DNA of 7,930 bases, taken from an uncultured Lachnospiraceae bacterium (GTDB lineage: Bacteria > Bacillota > Clostridia > Lachnospirales > Lachnospiraceae). Numbering within the stretch: position 1 is the first letter of the stretch; every line of letters starts with the position of its first letter. The notes under the pieces were generated by a model. The model did no database searches. It had not been told where the DNA came from and saw only the letters and a list, made by a program, of their open reading frames with translations. Positions 1 through 5,864 of the stretch are shown here, in pieces. The stretch spans positions 1 through 7,930 of the forward strand of contig CABRSG010000105.1 in assembly GCA_902473545.1 (NCBI GenBank), given 5' to 3'. The position numbers and the translations under genes are program-made.

Positions 1-340
1 TCAGAATATCAATAATCTTCATCTTGGGATTAAAGGACGCCAGCGGATCCTGGAATACCATCTGGATATTCTGCCGGTTTTCCCAGCGCTCCTTCTTCGT
101 CATCGACGCCATGTCCCGGTCATGATAGAGAATCTTTCCCTGCGTCGGGTCATCCAGCGACAACACCATCCGCACGAAGGTGGACTTTCCGCAGCCGCTC
201 TCCCCCACGATGCCGAGCGTTTTTCCCTTATACACCGTTAAATTCACATCATTGCACGCCGTCAGCGTCCGTCCCCCGGAGGCGGGGAACTGTTTTACAA
301 TGTGCTCTGCTTTCATCACAACATCTGCTTCATGAAACAA
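1..340 (-). CDS. ABC transporter ATP-binding protein, OppF/DppF/NikE type (3' end outside window)
   Basis: This is the second nucleotide-binding subunit of a peptide/nickel-type importer, which would hydrolyse ATP at the cytoplasmic face together with the ATPase encoded just upstream. About 113 N-terminal residues are visible. They carry a Walker A motif GESGCGKST (about residues 46-54) and a Q-loop VFQDPLASFNP (Q at about 97), the typical OppF/DppF wording. The signature motif, Walker B and C-terminal domain lie beyond the window edge. No ATG sits at a normal distance from a ribosome binding site. I chose the TTG at 340, which has GGAGGGAG six bases upstream; a GTG at 319 and an ATG at 316 are in-frame alternatives with poor upstream sites. 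With the TTG start the gene overlaps the end of the preceding ATPase gene by 11 bases, which suggests translational coupling. The family call is firm; the start is less certain. Confidence 0.88.
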   Translation of the reverse strand, partial: MFHEADVVMKAEHIVKQFPASGGRTLTACNDVNLTVYKGKTLGIVGESGCGKSTFVRMVLSLDDPTQGKILYHDRDMASMTKKERWENRQNIQMVFQDPLASFNPKMKIIDIL

Positions 341-1118
341 ACCGTTCTCCCTCCATTTCCGGTACTGCCGCCAGCAGCCTCTTTGTATAATCATTTGTCG
401 GGTGATTCATCACCTCGTCGCGCGTGCCCGCGTCCACCACCTTGCCGTACTGCATAACAATCAGCTTGTCCGCCATGTATGCCGCCACGCCCAGGTTGTG
501 GGTAACAATGATAATGCCCGTCTGCGATTTCTCCCGCAGCTCCATCATCTGACGCACGATCTGCGCCTGCGTCGTCACGTCCAGCGCGCTGGTCGGCTCA
601 TCCGCCAGCAGCAGCTCCGGATTAAAGGTCATTGCCATAGCGATGCCGACGCGCTGCCGCATACCGCCCGAAAGCTGATGCGGATAACTGTTCATGATGT
701 TTTCCGCCTCCGGCAGGCGCATTTTCTCCAGCATGGAGGTTCCAAGCTTCCACGCCTCTTTTTTCGACTGATTGCTGTGCGCACAGATGTATTCCACATA
801 CTGGCTGCCAATTTTGCGGATGGGATTCAATGTCCCGCCGCAGTCCTGGAAAATCATGGACATCTTTGTGCCGCGCAGCTTCCGCCATTCCTCTCTCGAA
901 TACTTCAGAAGGGATTCCCCGTGAAACGTAATATCGCCCTGCGTCACCCTGCCGCCCCCGGCGAGTGCGCCGAGGACCGCACGGATAACCGTCGTTTTTC
1001 CGCTTCCGCTCTCTCCCACCACACTGATAATCTCCCCTTTCTTCATGGAAAGGTTGAAATGCTCGATGGTGGGCGGCTGTTTCCCATACTGAACTGCCAA
1101 ATCCTTAATTTCCAGCAT
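330..1118 (-). CDS. ABC transporter ATP-binding protein, OppD/DppD/NikD type
   Basis: This 262-residue ATPase is the first of two nucleotide-binding subunits in the importer operon. Visible motifs in order: Walker A GESGSGKTT (residues 35-43), Q-loop IFQD (Q91), ABC signature LSGGMRQR (149-156), Walker B LLLADEPT (169-176, catalytic Glu174), D-loop SALD (177-180) and the switch histidine H207 (VTHN). All catalytic residues are present. The length fits the short NikD-like members; the longer OppD/DppD proteins carry an extra cysteine-containing C-terminal region that is missing here. After the Q-loop the usual PMTS-like residues are replaced by CGGT, a small deviation in the region that contacts the permease. 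The start ATG at 1118 has GGAG eight bases upstream. The gene follows the binding-protein gene by 29 bases and overlaps the next ATPase gene, so it is co-transcribed. The transported substrate cannot be read from this subunit. Confidence 0.95.
   Translation of the reverse strand: MLEIKDLAVQYGKQPPTIEHFNLSMKKGEIISVVGESGSGKTTVIRAVLGALAGGGRVTQGDITFHGESLLKYSREEWRKLRGTKMSMIFQDCGGTLNPIRKIGSQYVEYICAHSNQSKKEAWKLGTSMLEKMRLPEAENIMNSYPHQLSGGMRQRVGIAMAMTFNPELLLADEPTSALDVTTQAQIVRQMMELREKSQTGIIIVTHNLGVAAYMADKLIVMQYGKVVDAGTRDEVMNHPTNDYTKRLLAAVPEMEGERFVS
347..354 (-). promoter_or_regulatory. Ribosome binding site favouring the TTG start at 340
   Basis: The minus strand reads GGAGGGAG here, inside the last codons of the upstream ATPase gene. 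It is six bases before TTG at 340 but about 27-30 bases before the in-frame GTG and ATG at 319 and 316, so it argues for the TTG. An ATG at 333 lies out of frame and meets a stop after five codons. Confidence 0.55.
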
Positions 1119-1147
1119 AGTTTCCGCTCCTTTGATGCGCGCCGCGT

Positions 1148-2692
1148 TTATTCCGCCATTTTCATATCCGCCGTTACCCAGTAGTAATCCATCGGATACA
1201 TAACCAGTCCTTCCACAGAAGATTTGGAAATCAGGAAGGTATTCTCATATCCGAAGAATACGGTTGCCGCGTCGTCCATAATCGCCTGCTGTATCTTCAC
1301 GATCAGTTCTCTTCTGGCATCGGTATCCATTGTCGCCGCCAGCTCATCCAGCCATGCGTCAACGTCCGCGTTCGCATAGCCCGCCGTATTGTTTGCAGAG
1401 GTGCTGTACCAGTTCTCACGCAGATAGTTCTCCGGGTCACCGGTATTTGCAACCAGCACGTTCCAGATCAGAAGATCATACTGTCCGGAATCGCGACGGT
1501 CAAGCATCGTTTCATAAGATACACAATCAAGCTTGATATTGATACCGATTTCCTTCAGGCTCGCCTGTGCCGCCTGCGCGTAAACACCCAGCTCCGCACG
1601 ACTGTCATAATATACAAAGGTCAGCTCCAGCGGCTCGCCCTCCGGTGTCTCCACATAGCCGTCTCCATCGTTATCCACATAGCCTGCGTCCGCAAGAACC
1701 TGCTTTGCGCCCTCCGGGTCATAAGCATTTGCGTCATTCAGCTCGTCATAACCATAATCCAGTGTCGGCGGAACCGGAGCCTTTGCCGGGGTAGCGCCGC
1801 CCTCCAAAAGTACACTCGTGTAGGTTTCCTTGTCAAGACCGCGCAGCAGCGCCTGACGGAGCGCCAGATCAGAAAGCGCGCCGTTCTGGTTCATAAATGC
1901 ATAGGTGGAGCGCAGGGATTCCAGAGACTGAATGGTGTAGGCATCGTTTCCGTCAAATTCAAATACGTTTTCTGTTTTCAGATTGTATGCCACGTCGATC
2001 TCGCCGGACTGCAGCGCCATCGAACGGGTCGTCTGGTCACCGATGATGCGCAGCGTCACGCTGTCATTCGGCACCTCGCCGTCCCAGTAATATTCATTGC
2101 GCACTACAACGGTATCGCCCGCCGGGTCGAAGGACTGGAAAGCATAAGGACCTGTGCATACAGGACCGGACATGGCAATATTGGAATTGTCAATGCTGGT
2201 ATCCATGATCAAAAACAGCGGGTCAGCAAGGCAGCCGGCCATGTTTGCATTTGCTCTGTTCAAATTGAAAATCAGGTTCTGTCCGTCCACCTCAATACTT
2301 GCCACATCAAAGAATTCCGGCACACGGTTAGACATTTCAAAGGTCCTCTCCAGAGAAGCCTTCACCAGCTCCGGCGTCATATCGTTGCCGTTTGAGAACT
2401 TCACGCCCTCGCGGATGGTAAAGGTCCATGTTTTTCCGTCCTCGCTGTTGCTCCACTCCGTTGCAAGGCACGGAACCATGTTGCCCTCCGCGTCAAATTT
2501 TGTCAGACCCTGTCCGACACCGTAACGGGAAATTACCCAGCTAAAATACTGCTCCGTCGGCTCCAGCGTATCTGCAAAGCTGGTCACACCGATCGTCATG
2601 GTTCCCGCCGCGGAAGCTGCCGTCCCTGCCGCCATCACGGCTGCGGCAACTGCCACTGCCGCCGCTAATTTCTTCATCTTTCTTACCTTCAT
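1148..2692 (-). CDS. Extracellular solute-binding protein, family 5 (NikA/DppA-like)
   Basis: This 514-residue substrate-capture protein would deliver ligand to the two permeases encoded just upstream. The N-terminus is a Sec signal peptide: basic residues 1-8, an Ala/Val-rich core 9-25 and an AxA site (ASA, 26-28) for signal peptidase I. There is no lipobox cysteine, unlike most binding proteins of monoderm Firmicutes. Family 5 hallmarks include the N-terminal opening lobe with EWSNSEDGKTWTF (79-91), the TGPY...NEYYWDG stretch (180-205) and a GYVDNDGDGYVETPE segment that forms an EF-hand-like DxDxDG loop (340-351), common in this family. The protein has four cysteines (75, 154, 179, 390) and no histidine, so it cannot bind a metal through histidine as NikA does. 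The start at 2692 is fixed by AGGAGG eight bases upstream. Gene order places it third in a B12-riboswitch-controlled operon, which suggests a cobalt-related ligand. That assignment is inference. Confidence 0.93.
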   Translation of the reverse strand: MKVRKMKKLAAAVAVAAAVMAAGTAASAAGTMTIGVTSFADTLEPTEQYFSWVISRYGVGQGLTKFDAEGNMVPCLATEWSNSEDGKTWTFTIREGVKFSNGNDMTPELVKASLERTFEMSNRVPEFFDVASIEVDGQNLIFNLNRANANMAGCLADPLFLIMDTSIDNSNIAMSGPVCTGPYAFQSFDPAGDTVVVRNEYYWDGEVPNDSVTLRIIGDQTTRSMALQSGEIDVAYNLKTENVFEFDGNDAYTIQSLESLRSTYAFMNQNGALSDLALRQALLRGLDKETYTSVLLEGGATPAKAPVPPTLDYGYDELNDANAYDPEGAKQVLADAGYVDNDGDGYVETPEGEPLELTFVYYDSRAELGVYAQAAQASLKEIGINIKLDCVSYETMLDRRDSGQYDLLIWNVLVANTGDPENYLRENWYSTSANNTAGYANADVDAWLDELAATMDTDARRELIVKIQQAIMDDAATVFFGYENTFLISKSSVEGLVMYPMDYYWVTADMKMAE

Positions 2693-2706
2693 TTGTTCTT
2701 CCTCCT

Positions 2707-3534
2707 CTAATTTTCCTGTCTCGGGTCGAGAATATCACGGATACTGTCCCCGAGCATATTAAATACAACAACTACGATTACAATAGCGATACCGGGCGCG
2801 ATCATCAGCCACGGCGCCTTTGCCATATAGGTTCTTCCTTCGTTCAGCATCAGTCCCCATTCCGGCGTGGGCGCCACCGCACCAAATCCAAGGAAGGAGA
2901 GCGACGCCAGCTCCAGCATCATCGTTCCCATATCCGCCGCCGCTGTCACCGTCATAGTCGTCAGCATGTTGGGAAGAATGTGCTTCCACAAAATTTTTGC
3001 CGTACTGGTGCCGTTTACTACGGCTGCCTCCACATACAGATTACGTTTTACCTTCAAAACCATACTGCGCGCCAGACGGGCATATTTTGTCCAGCTCACC
3101 GCCGTGATAGCGATGACGCCGTTTCGCAGGCTTGCGCCCAGCATTCCGGCAATCGCAATCGCGAGGATCATTCCCGGGAAGGATATCATCATATCGGCAA
3201 TGCGCATGATAATCTGGTCGATCCAGCCGCCGAAATAGCCCGCGATGATGCCCAGGACCGTTCCCGTAGCAAAAATCGTTGCCACCAATATCAGCGTATA
3301 TACCAGCGAGGTTCTGGTACCATAAATTACTCTGGAGAGCAGATCTCTTCCCAGCTTATCGGCGCCCAACGGATATTCCGCACAGGGAGCCTTCAGGGAA
3401 TTCGTCATAACAGCTTCCAGGGGATCCTTCGGCGCGATCCACGGAGCGAAAATCGCCACGCCCGCGATTGCCAGCGCCAGAATAAAGAAAATGGTAAACT
3501 GTTTATGCTCCAGAAAAAAGTTCTTCTTTTTCAT
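2707..3534 (-). CDS. ABC transporter permease, DppC/NikC type
   Basis: This 275-residue inner-membrane subunit forms half of the transport channel with the upstream DppB/NikB-type permease. Visible parts are an N-terminal membrane segment (about residues 13-33), the family motif PLGADKLGRDLLSR (55-68) before the core, several further hydrophobic segments, and the cytoplasmic EAA loop around 167-189 (EAA...G...HILPN) that docks with the ATPases. The C-terminus LGDSIRDILDPR is typical of DppC/OppC. A longer reading frame reaches 3585, but its first 17 residues lie within the upstream gene. ATG at 3534 has GGAGG nine bases upstream and sits one base after the upstream stop, so I use that start. 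The stop TAG at 2709-2707 directly abuts the ribosome binding site of the binding-protein gene, 14 bases before its ATG. These contacts indicate tight translational linkage. Confidence 0.95.
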   Translation of the reverse strand: MKKKNFFLEHKQFTIFFILALAIAGVAIFAPWIAPKDPLEAVMTNSLKAPCAEYPLGADKLGRDLLSRVIYGTRTSLVYTLILVATIFATGTVLGIIAGYFGGWIDQIIMRIADMMISFPGMILAIAIAGMLGASLRNGVIAITAVSWTKYARLARSMVLKVKRNLYVEAAVVNGTSTAKILWKHILPNMLTTMTVTAAADMGTMMLELASLSFLGFGAVAPTPEWGLMLNEGRTYMAKAPWLMIAPGIAIVIVVVVFNMLGDSIRDILDPRQEN

Positions 3535-3535
3535 G

Positions 3536-4474
3536 TCAGTTGACCTCCTTGATTCTTGGGTCGAGCCAGGTATAGGACAAATCAACCAGGATATTAATCA
3601 CCATATACAGCACCGCAATCACCAGCACATACCCCTGCACCATCGGATAATCGCGGCAGGAAATCGCTTTAATCGCCATGCTTCCCATACCCGGCCAGTT
3701 GTAGATAATCTCCACGACCGCCGTACCTCCAAGCAGAGACCCCAGCGAAAGCCCCAGCAGCGTGACGATGGGCAGCATTGCATTTGGCAGCACATGCCTC
3801 CAGAGAATTACACTTTCTTTCATTCCTCTCATTCTTGCGCCTGTCACATAGTCCTGGCGCAGCTCCTCCAGAACTGCGTTGCGCACCTGCCGGGTGTACT
3901 TGGCGGACATGGACATCGCCAGCGTGACCGCCGGCAGGATCATGGACTTAAAATCCGTAGTGCCGCCCGCCACGTTTACCCAGCGGAGCTGCACGCCGAA
4001 AATGCTCAGAAGCACAAGTCCGATCCAGAAGCTTGGAATCGAAACGCCCATAAAGGTGATTCCGCGTATCAGATAGTCCGGCCATTTGTTCTGATAGACT
4101 GCCGACAGGATCCCGCACGGAATCGAAAATACAATCATCAGAAGAAGCGCAAACAGCGACAGCTTCATAGTCGGCCAGAAACACTTCATCAGCTTCTCCG
4201 CCACCGGAATCTTAAAGGCATAAGAGGTCCCCATATCGCCTGTCAGGACGCCCTTCAACCAGTTTCCGTACTGCACCAGAAACGGCTGATCCAGCCCAAG
4301 CTCATGTCTGGTCTGCTCCAGAAGCTCCGGCGTCGGCAGGTTTCCGCACTCCGTCAGCATGATCTCTGCCGGATCGCCGGGCGAAAGATAGGTGAGCGCA
4401 AAGGTGAAAAAGCTGACGCCGACCAGGACCACAAGAATCTGCAGAAGCCTTTTTCCAATTTGTTTCTTTGACAT
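3536..4474 (-). CDS. ABC transporter permease, DppB/NikB type
   Basis: This 312-residue membrane subunit is the first gene of the importer operon. It has an N-terminal membrane anchor (residues 10-30) followed by the family sequence LSPGDPA (30-36), an extracytoplasmic segment with ELGLDQPFLVQYGNWL (58-73) and GDMGTS (79-84), then the transport core starting near 101. The motif GVSIPSFWIG (143-152) and the EAA loop DYVTGARMRG...HVLPN (208-231) are typical of DppB/NikB proteins, and the length is normal. ATG at 4474 follows AAGGAG by five bases. The upstream 521 bases carry a promoter, a B12 riboswitch and terminators, so this is the riboswitch-controlled first gene. The substrate (cobalt, cobalt chelate, corrinoid, nickel or peptide) cannot be told from the permease; regulation favours a cobalt or B12 link. 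Confidence 0.95.
   Translation of the reverse strand: MSKKQIGKRLLQILVVLVGVSFFTFALTYLSPGDPAEIMLTECGNLPTPELLEQTRHELGLDQPFLVQYGNWLKGVLTGDMGTSYAFKIPVAEKLMKCFWPTMKLSLFALLLMIVFSIPCGILSAVYQNKWPDYLIRGITFMGVSIPSFWIGLVLLSIFGVQLRWVNVAGGTTDFKSMILPAVTLAMSMSAKYTRQVRNAVLEELRQDYVTGARMRGMKESVILWRHVLPNAMLPIVTLLGLSLGSLLGGTAVVEIIYNWPGMGSMAIKAISCRDYPMVQGYVLVIAVLYMVINILVDLSYTWLDPRIKEVN
3544..3548 (-). promoter_or_regulatory. Ribosome binding site fixing the second permease start
   Basis: GGAGG on the minus strand is nine bases before ATG 3534 and lies inside the last codons of the upstream permease gene. It rules out the longer in-frame start at 3585. Confidence 0.8.
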
Positions 4475-4513
4475 TTTTTCTCCTTCCTACATCTTCCGGT
4501 TTAAAACAAAACA

Positions 4514-4542
4514 GCCGCAGGATCGTTCTTCCTCCCTGCGGC
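4514..4542 (-). terminator. Second terminator-like hairpin close to the operon's first gene
   Basis: A perfect 8-bp GC-rich stem (GCCGCAGG with CCTGCGGC) closes a 13-base loop and is followed on the minus strand by TGTTTTGTTTT. It sits about 40 bases before the permease start, downstream of the main attenuator. Its 5' arm and loop contain GGGAGG, a ribosome-binding-like run with no suitable start behind it. It may be a back-up terminator, an RNA-stability hairpin or a pause site. Confidence 0.5.
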
Positions 4543-4627
4543 ATCGTAACATGTAACTATGTAGCTTTTTCGTATGCAAACGGAACGCGCCCTGCGCCTC
4601 CCGCCCATTTTTTCATGAAAAATCACA

Positions 4628-4662
4628 AAAATAAGAAGCCCGTATCACAGACTGATACGGGC
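4628..4662 (-). terminator. Intrinsic terminator of the B12 riboswitch (attenuator)
   Basis: The minus strand carries a perfect 10-bp stem GCCCGTATCA / TGATACGGGC with a 5-base loop (GTCTG), followed by the U-rich run TTCTTATTTTT. It lies about 70 bases after the B12 box and about 155 bases before the first permease gene, as expected for a riboswitch that stops transcription when ligand is bound. Confidence 0.85.
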
Positions 4663-4709
4663 ACAATTTCACATACAAAATACTTGCTGCTTCTTATCGA
4701 CCGTAAGAA
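4631..4709 (-). promoter_or_regulatory. Candidate antiterminator / anti-antiterminator segment
   Basis: On the minus strand ATAAGAAGC (4697-4689) is exactly complementary over 9 bases to GCTTCTTAT (4639-4631), which is the last bases of the terminator stem plus its U-tract. Pairing them would block the terminator. The same upstream strand can instead fold locally as TTCTTA / TAAGAA (4709-4704 with 4696-4691, 7-base loop), which would release the terminator. Two competing partners for one strand are what a transcriptional switch needs. The pairing is seen in the sequence; its use is inferred. Confidence 0.55.
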
Positions 4710-4730
4710 TCAAACGAAAAACAATCGCAA

Positions 4731-4905
4731 GCAGTTCTCCTGACTTTAGTTCATCGCCCGAAAGCGCCTTCCCAGATCTTCTTTATCAAAATCCAGTGAC
4801 ATAAATGCTCTCAGACTCGCTATCACAGTGACGGGATCGTACCGGACTTGCACCGGTTTCTCTATTAATCCTTGCGGAACTTGCAACGGCTGGCTTCAAA
4901 CCAGC
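4731..4905 (-). promoter_or_regulatory. Cobalamin (B12) riboswitch
   Basis: Read on the minus strand, the segment shows the conserved landmarks of the B12 element in order: an early GCTGG/CCAGC hairpin (4905-4889), TTAATAGAGAAACCGGTGCAAGTCCGG (core with GGTGCAAGTCC), CCCGTCACTGT, GTCACTGG, GGGAAGGCGC, GCGATGAA and the B12 box AAGTCAGGAGAACTGC (AGTCAGGAGA ending near 4736). Such RNAs bind adenosylcobalamin or related cobalamins and usually repress B12 synthesis or B12/cobalt uptake genes. Here it lies between a strong promoter and a terminator ahead of the importer operon. The outer P1 ends are approximate, because the closing helix is weak by eye. Confidence 0.92.
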
Positions 4906-4930
4906 AAATGTTATTTAATTTTACGCATTT

Positions 4931-4959
4931 ATTATAGACCAGTATTTTTCACTTGTCCA
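4931..4959 (-). promoter_or_regulatory. Promoter of the riboswitch-importer operon
   Basis: The minus strand has TGGACA (4959-4954), a 17-base spacer and a perfect TATAAT (4936-4931). Transcription would start near 4924, about 20 bases before the riboswitch's first hairpin. Both spacing and boxes match a housekeeping sigma-A promoter. Confidence 0.82.
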
Positions 4960-4995
4960 GAAAAATACATAAAATTTTAGATTTTTTTTAATCTT

Positions 4996-5862
4996 TTATT
5001 CTCCGGCGAACGCCTGTGCGATCGGCGAATTCTCCGGCAGCACAATCGTTTTGTTTTCCCCGGTCATGGAAGCCTTCAGCGCGTCCAGACTTCTCACATA
5101 AGAATAGAAGTCGGTCTTGTCCTCATCCGAGTAGGCATCTGCCAGAATGCGCATGTACTCTGCCTCGCCCTCCGCGACCAGGATCTCGCCCTGCCGCTTT
5201 GCATCGGAAATCTGGATCGCAACCTCCTTGTCCGTCGTGTTGCGGATGACCTTCGCCTCAGAATTTCCCTCCGCCGTGTAGGTCGCCGCAATATTGTTGC
5301 GCTCGGAGATCATGCGCTCGTACACCGACGACTTGTTGTCGTCCGGCAGGTCAAGCTGTTTCATATCGAACTCCAGCAGCTCAATGCCGTACTGCGCCAG
5401 ATTGTCGCCGACGCTTTCCATCACCGCCTCGGAGAGCCTGCCGCCGCGCCCGCTGATGACTTCATCCTGAGACAGACTGCCGATGGTGTTTTTCGTTGCA
5501 TTGTACACCGCCGTGTTGATACGATTCTCAGCATTCGTCATGGAAGAATTCAACGACTGCGCAAATGTCAGGGGATCGCTGATGCGCCAGAGCACATAGC
5601 TGTCACTGATCATCGTTTTCTTTTCCTTCGTGATAACATCTGACGGCGTCAGATCGTAAAGAAGGATTTTTTTCGGCAGCGTCGACGCCTCCTGCACAAA
5701 CGGCACCTTAAAGCTGATGCCCTCCTCATCCACTACGCTTACAACCTTTCCAAACTGACGGATCAGCTTGTATTCATCTTTTTCTGTCACCACGATGGAT
5801 GAACCAAGCAGAACGACTGCCAGCACCGCGCCCGCCGCTGCAATAATGCCAATTTTCTTCAT
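4996..5862 (-). CDS. hflC: HflC-like SPFH-domain membrane protein
   Basis: This 288-residue protein is the HflC partner of an HflK-HflC complex. In well-studied bacteria that complex forms a membrane cage around the FtsH protease and modulates its access to membrane substrates. The protein starts with a single N-terminal membrane anchor (about residues 4-25), then the SPFH/band-7 domain (TEKDEYKLIRQFGKV onward, to about 175), then a helical, Glu/Ala-rich segment with SERNNIAATYTAEG and AEGEAEYMRILADAY, and ends in a short tail with VLPENSPIA. Length and domain order are normal. The start at 5862 has GGAGG nine bases upstream, inside the last codons of hflK, and lies two bases after the hflK stop, so the two are an operon. 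No ftsH is in the window. No strong terminator follows the stop; only a weak A/T-rich hairpin is seen. Confidence 0.92.
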   Translation of the reverse strand: MKKIGIIAAAGAVLAVVLLGSSIVVTEKDEYKLIRQFGKVVSVVDEEGISFKVPFVQEASTLPKKILLYDLTPSDVITKEKKTMISDSYVLWRISDPLTFAQSLNSSMTNAENRINTAVYNATKNTIGSLSQDEVISGRGGRLSEAVMESVGDNLAQYGIELLEFDMKQLDLPDDNKSSVYERMISERNNIAATYTAEGNSEAKVIRNTTDKEVAIQISDAKRQGEILVAEGEAEYMRILADAYSDEDKTDFYSYVRSLDALKASMTGENKTIVLPENSPIAQAFAGE

Positions 5863-5864
5863 AT

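Noticed and set aside
402..1184. Long plus-strand open frame opposite the first ATPase gene
   Set aside because: Its translation is His/Arg-rich low-information sequence without a family pattern, there is no ribosome binding site, and the minus-strand ATPase has every catalytic motif.
3491..4471. 326-codon plus-strand open frame opposite the first permease gene
   Set aside because: It is a shadow of the permease codons; composition is rich in His, Arg and Gln with no domain, while the minus-strand product is a full permease.
4302..4544. Minus-strand frame starting in the leader hairpin and overlapping the first permease gene
   Set aside because: It runs in a different frame from the permease and has no recognisable domain; the permease has its own ribosome binding site.
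4557..4616. 19-codon minus-strand frame (MKKWAGGAGRV...) in the leader, a possible leader peptide
   Set aside because: No ribosome binding site precedes the ATG, and it lies after the main terminator. Nothing in its codons suggests attenuation.
4975..4991. AGATT/AATCT hairpin after hflC as a terminator
   Set aside because: Only five weak base pairs without G-C content; too unstable to count as an intrinsic terminator.
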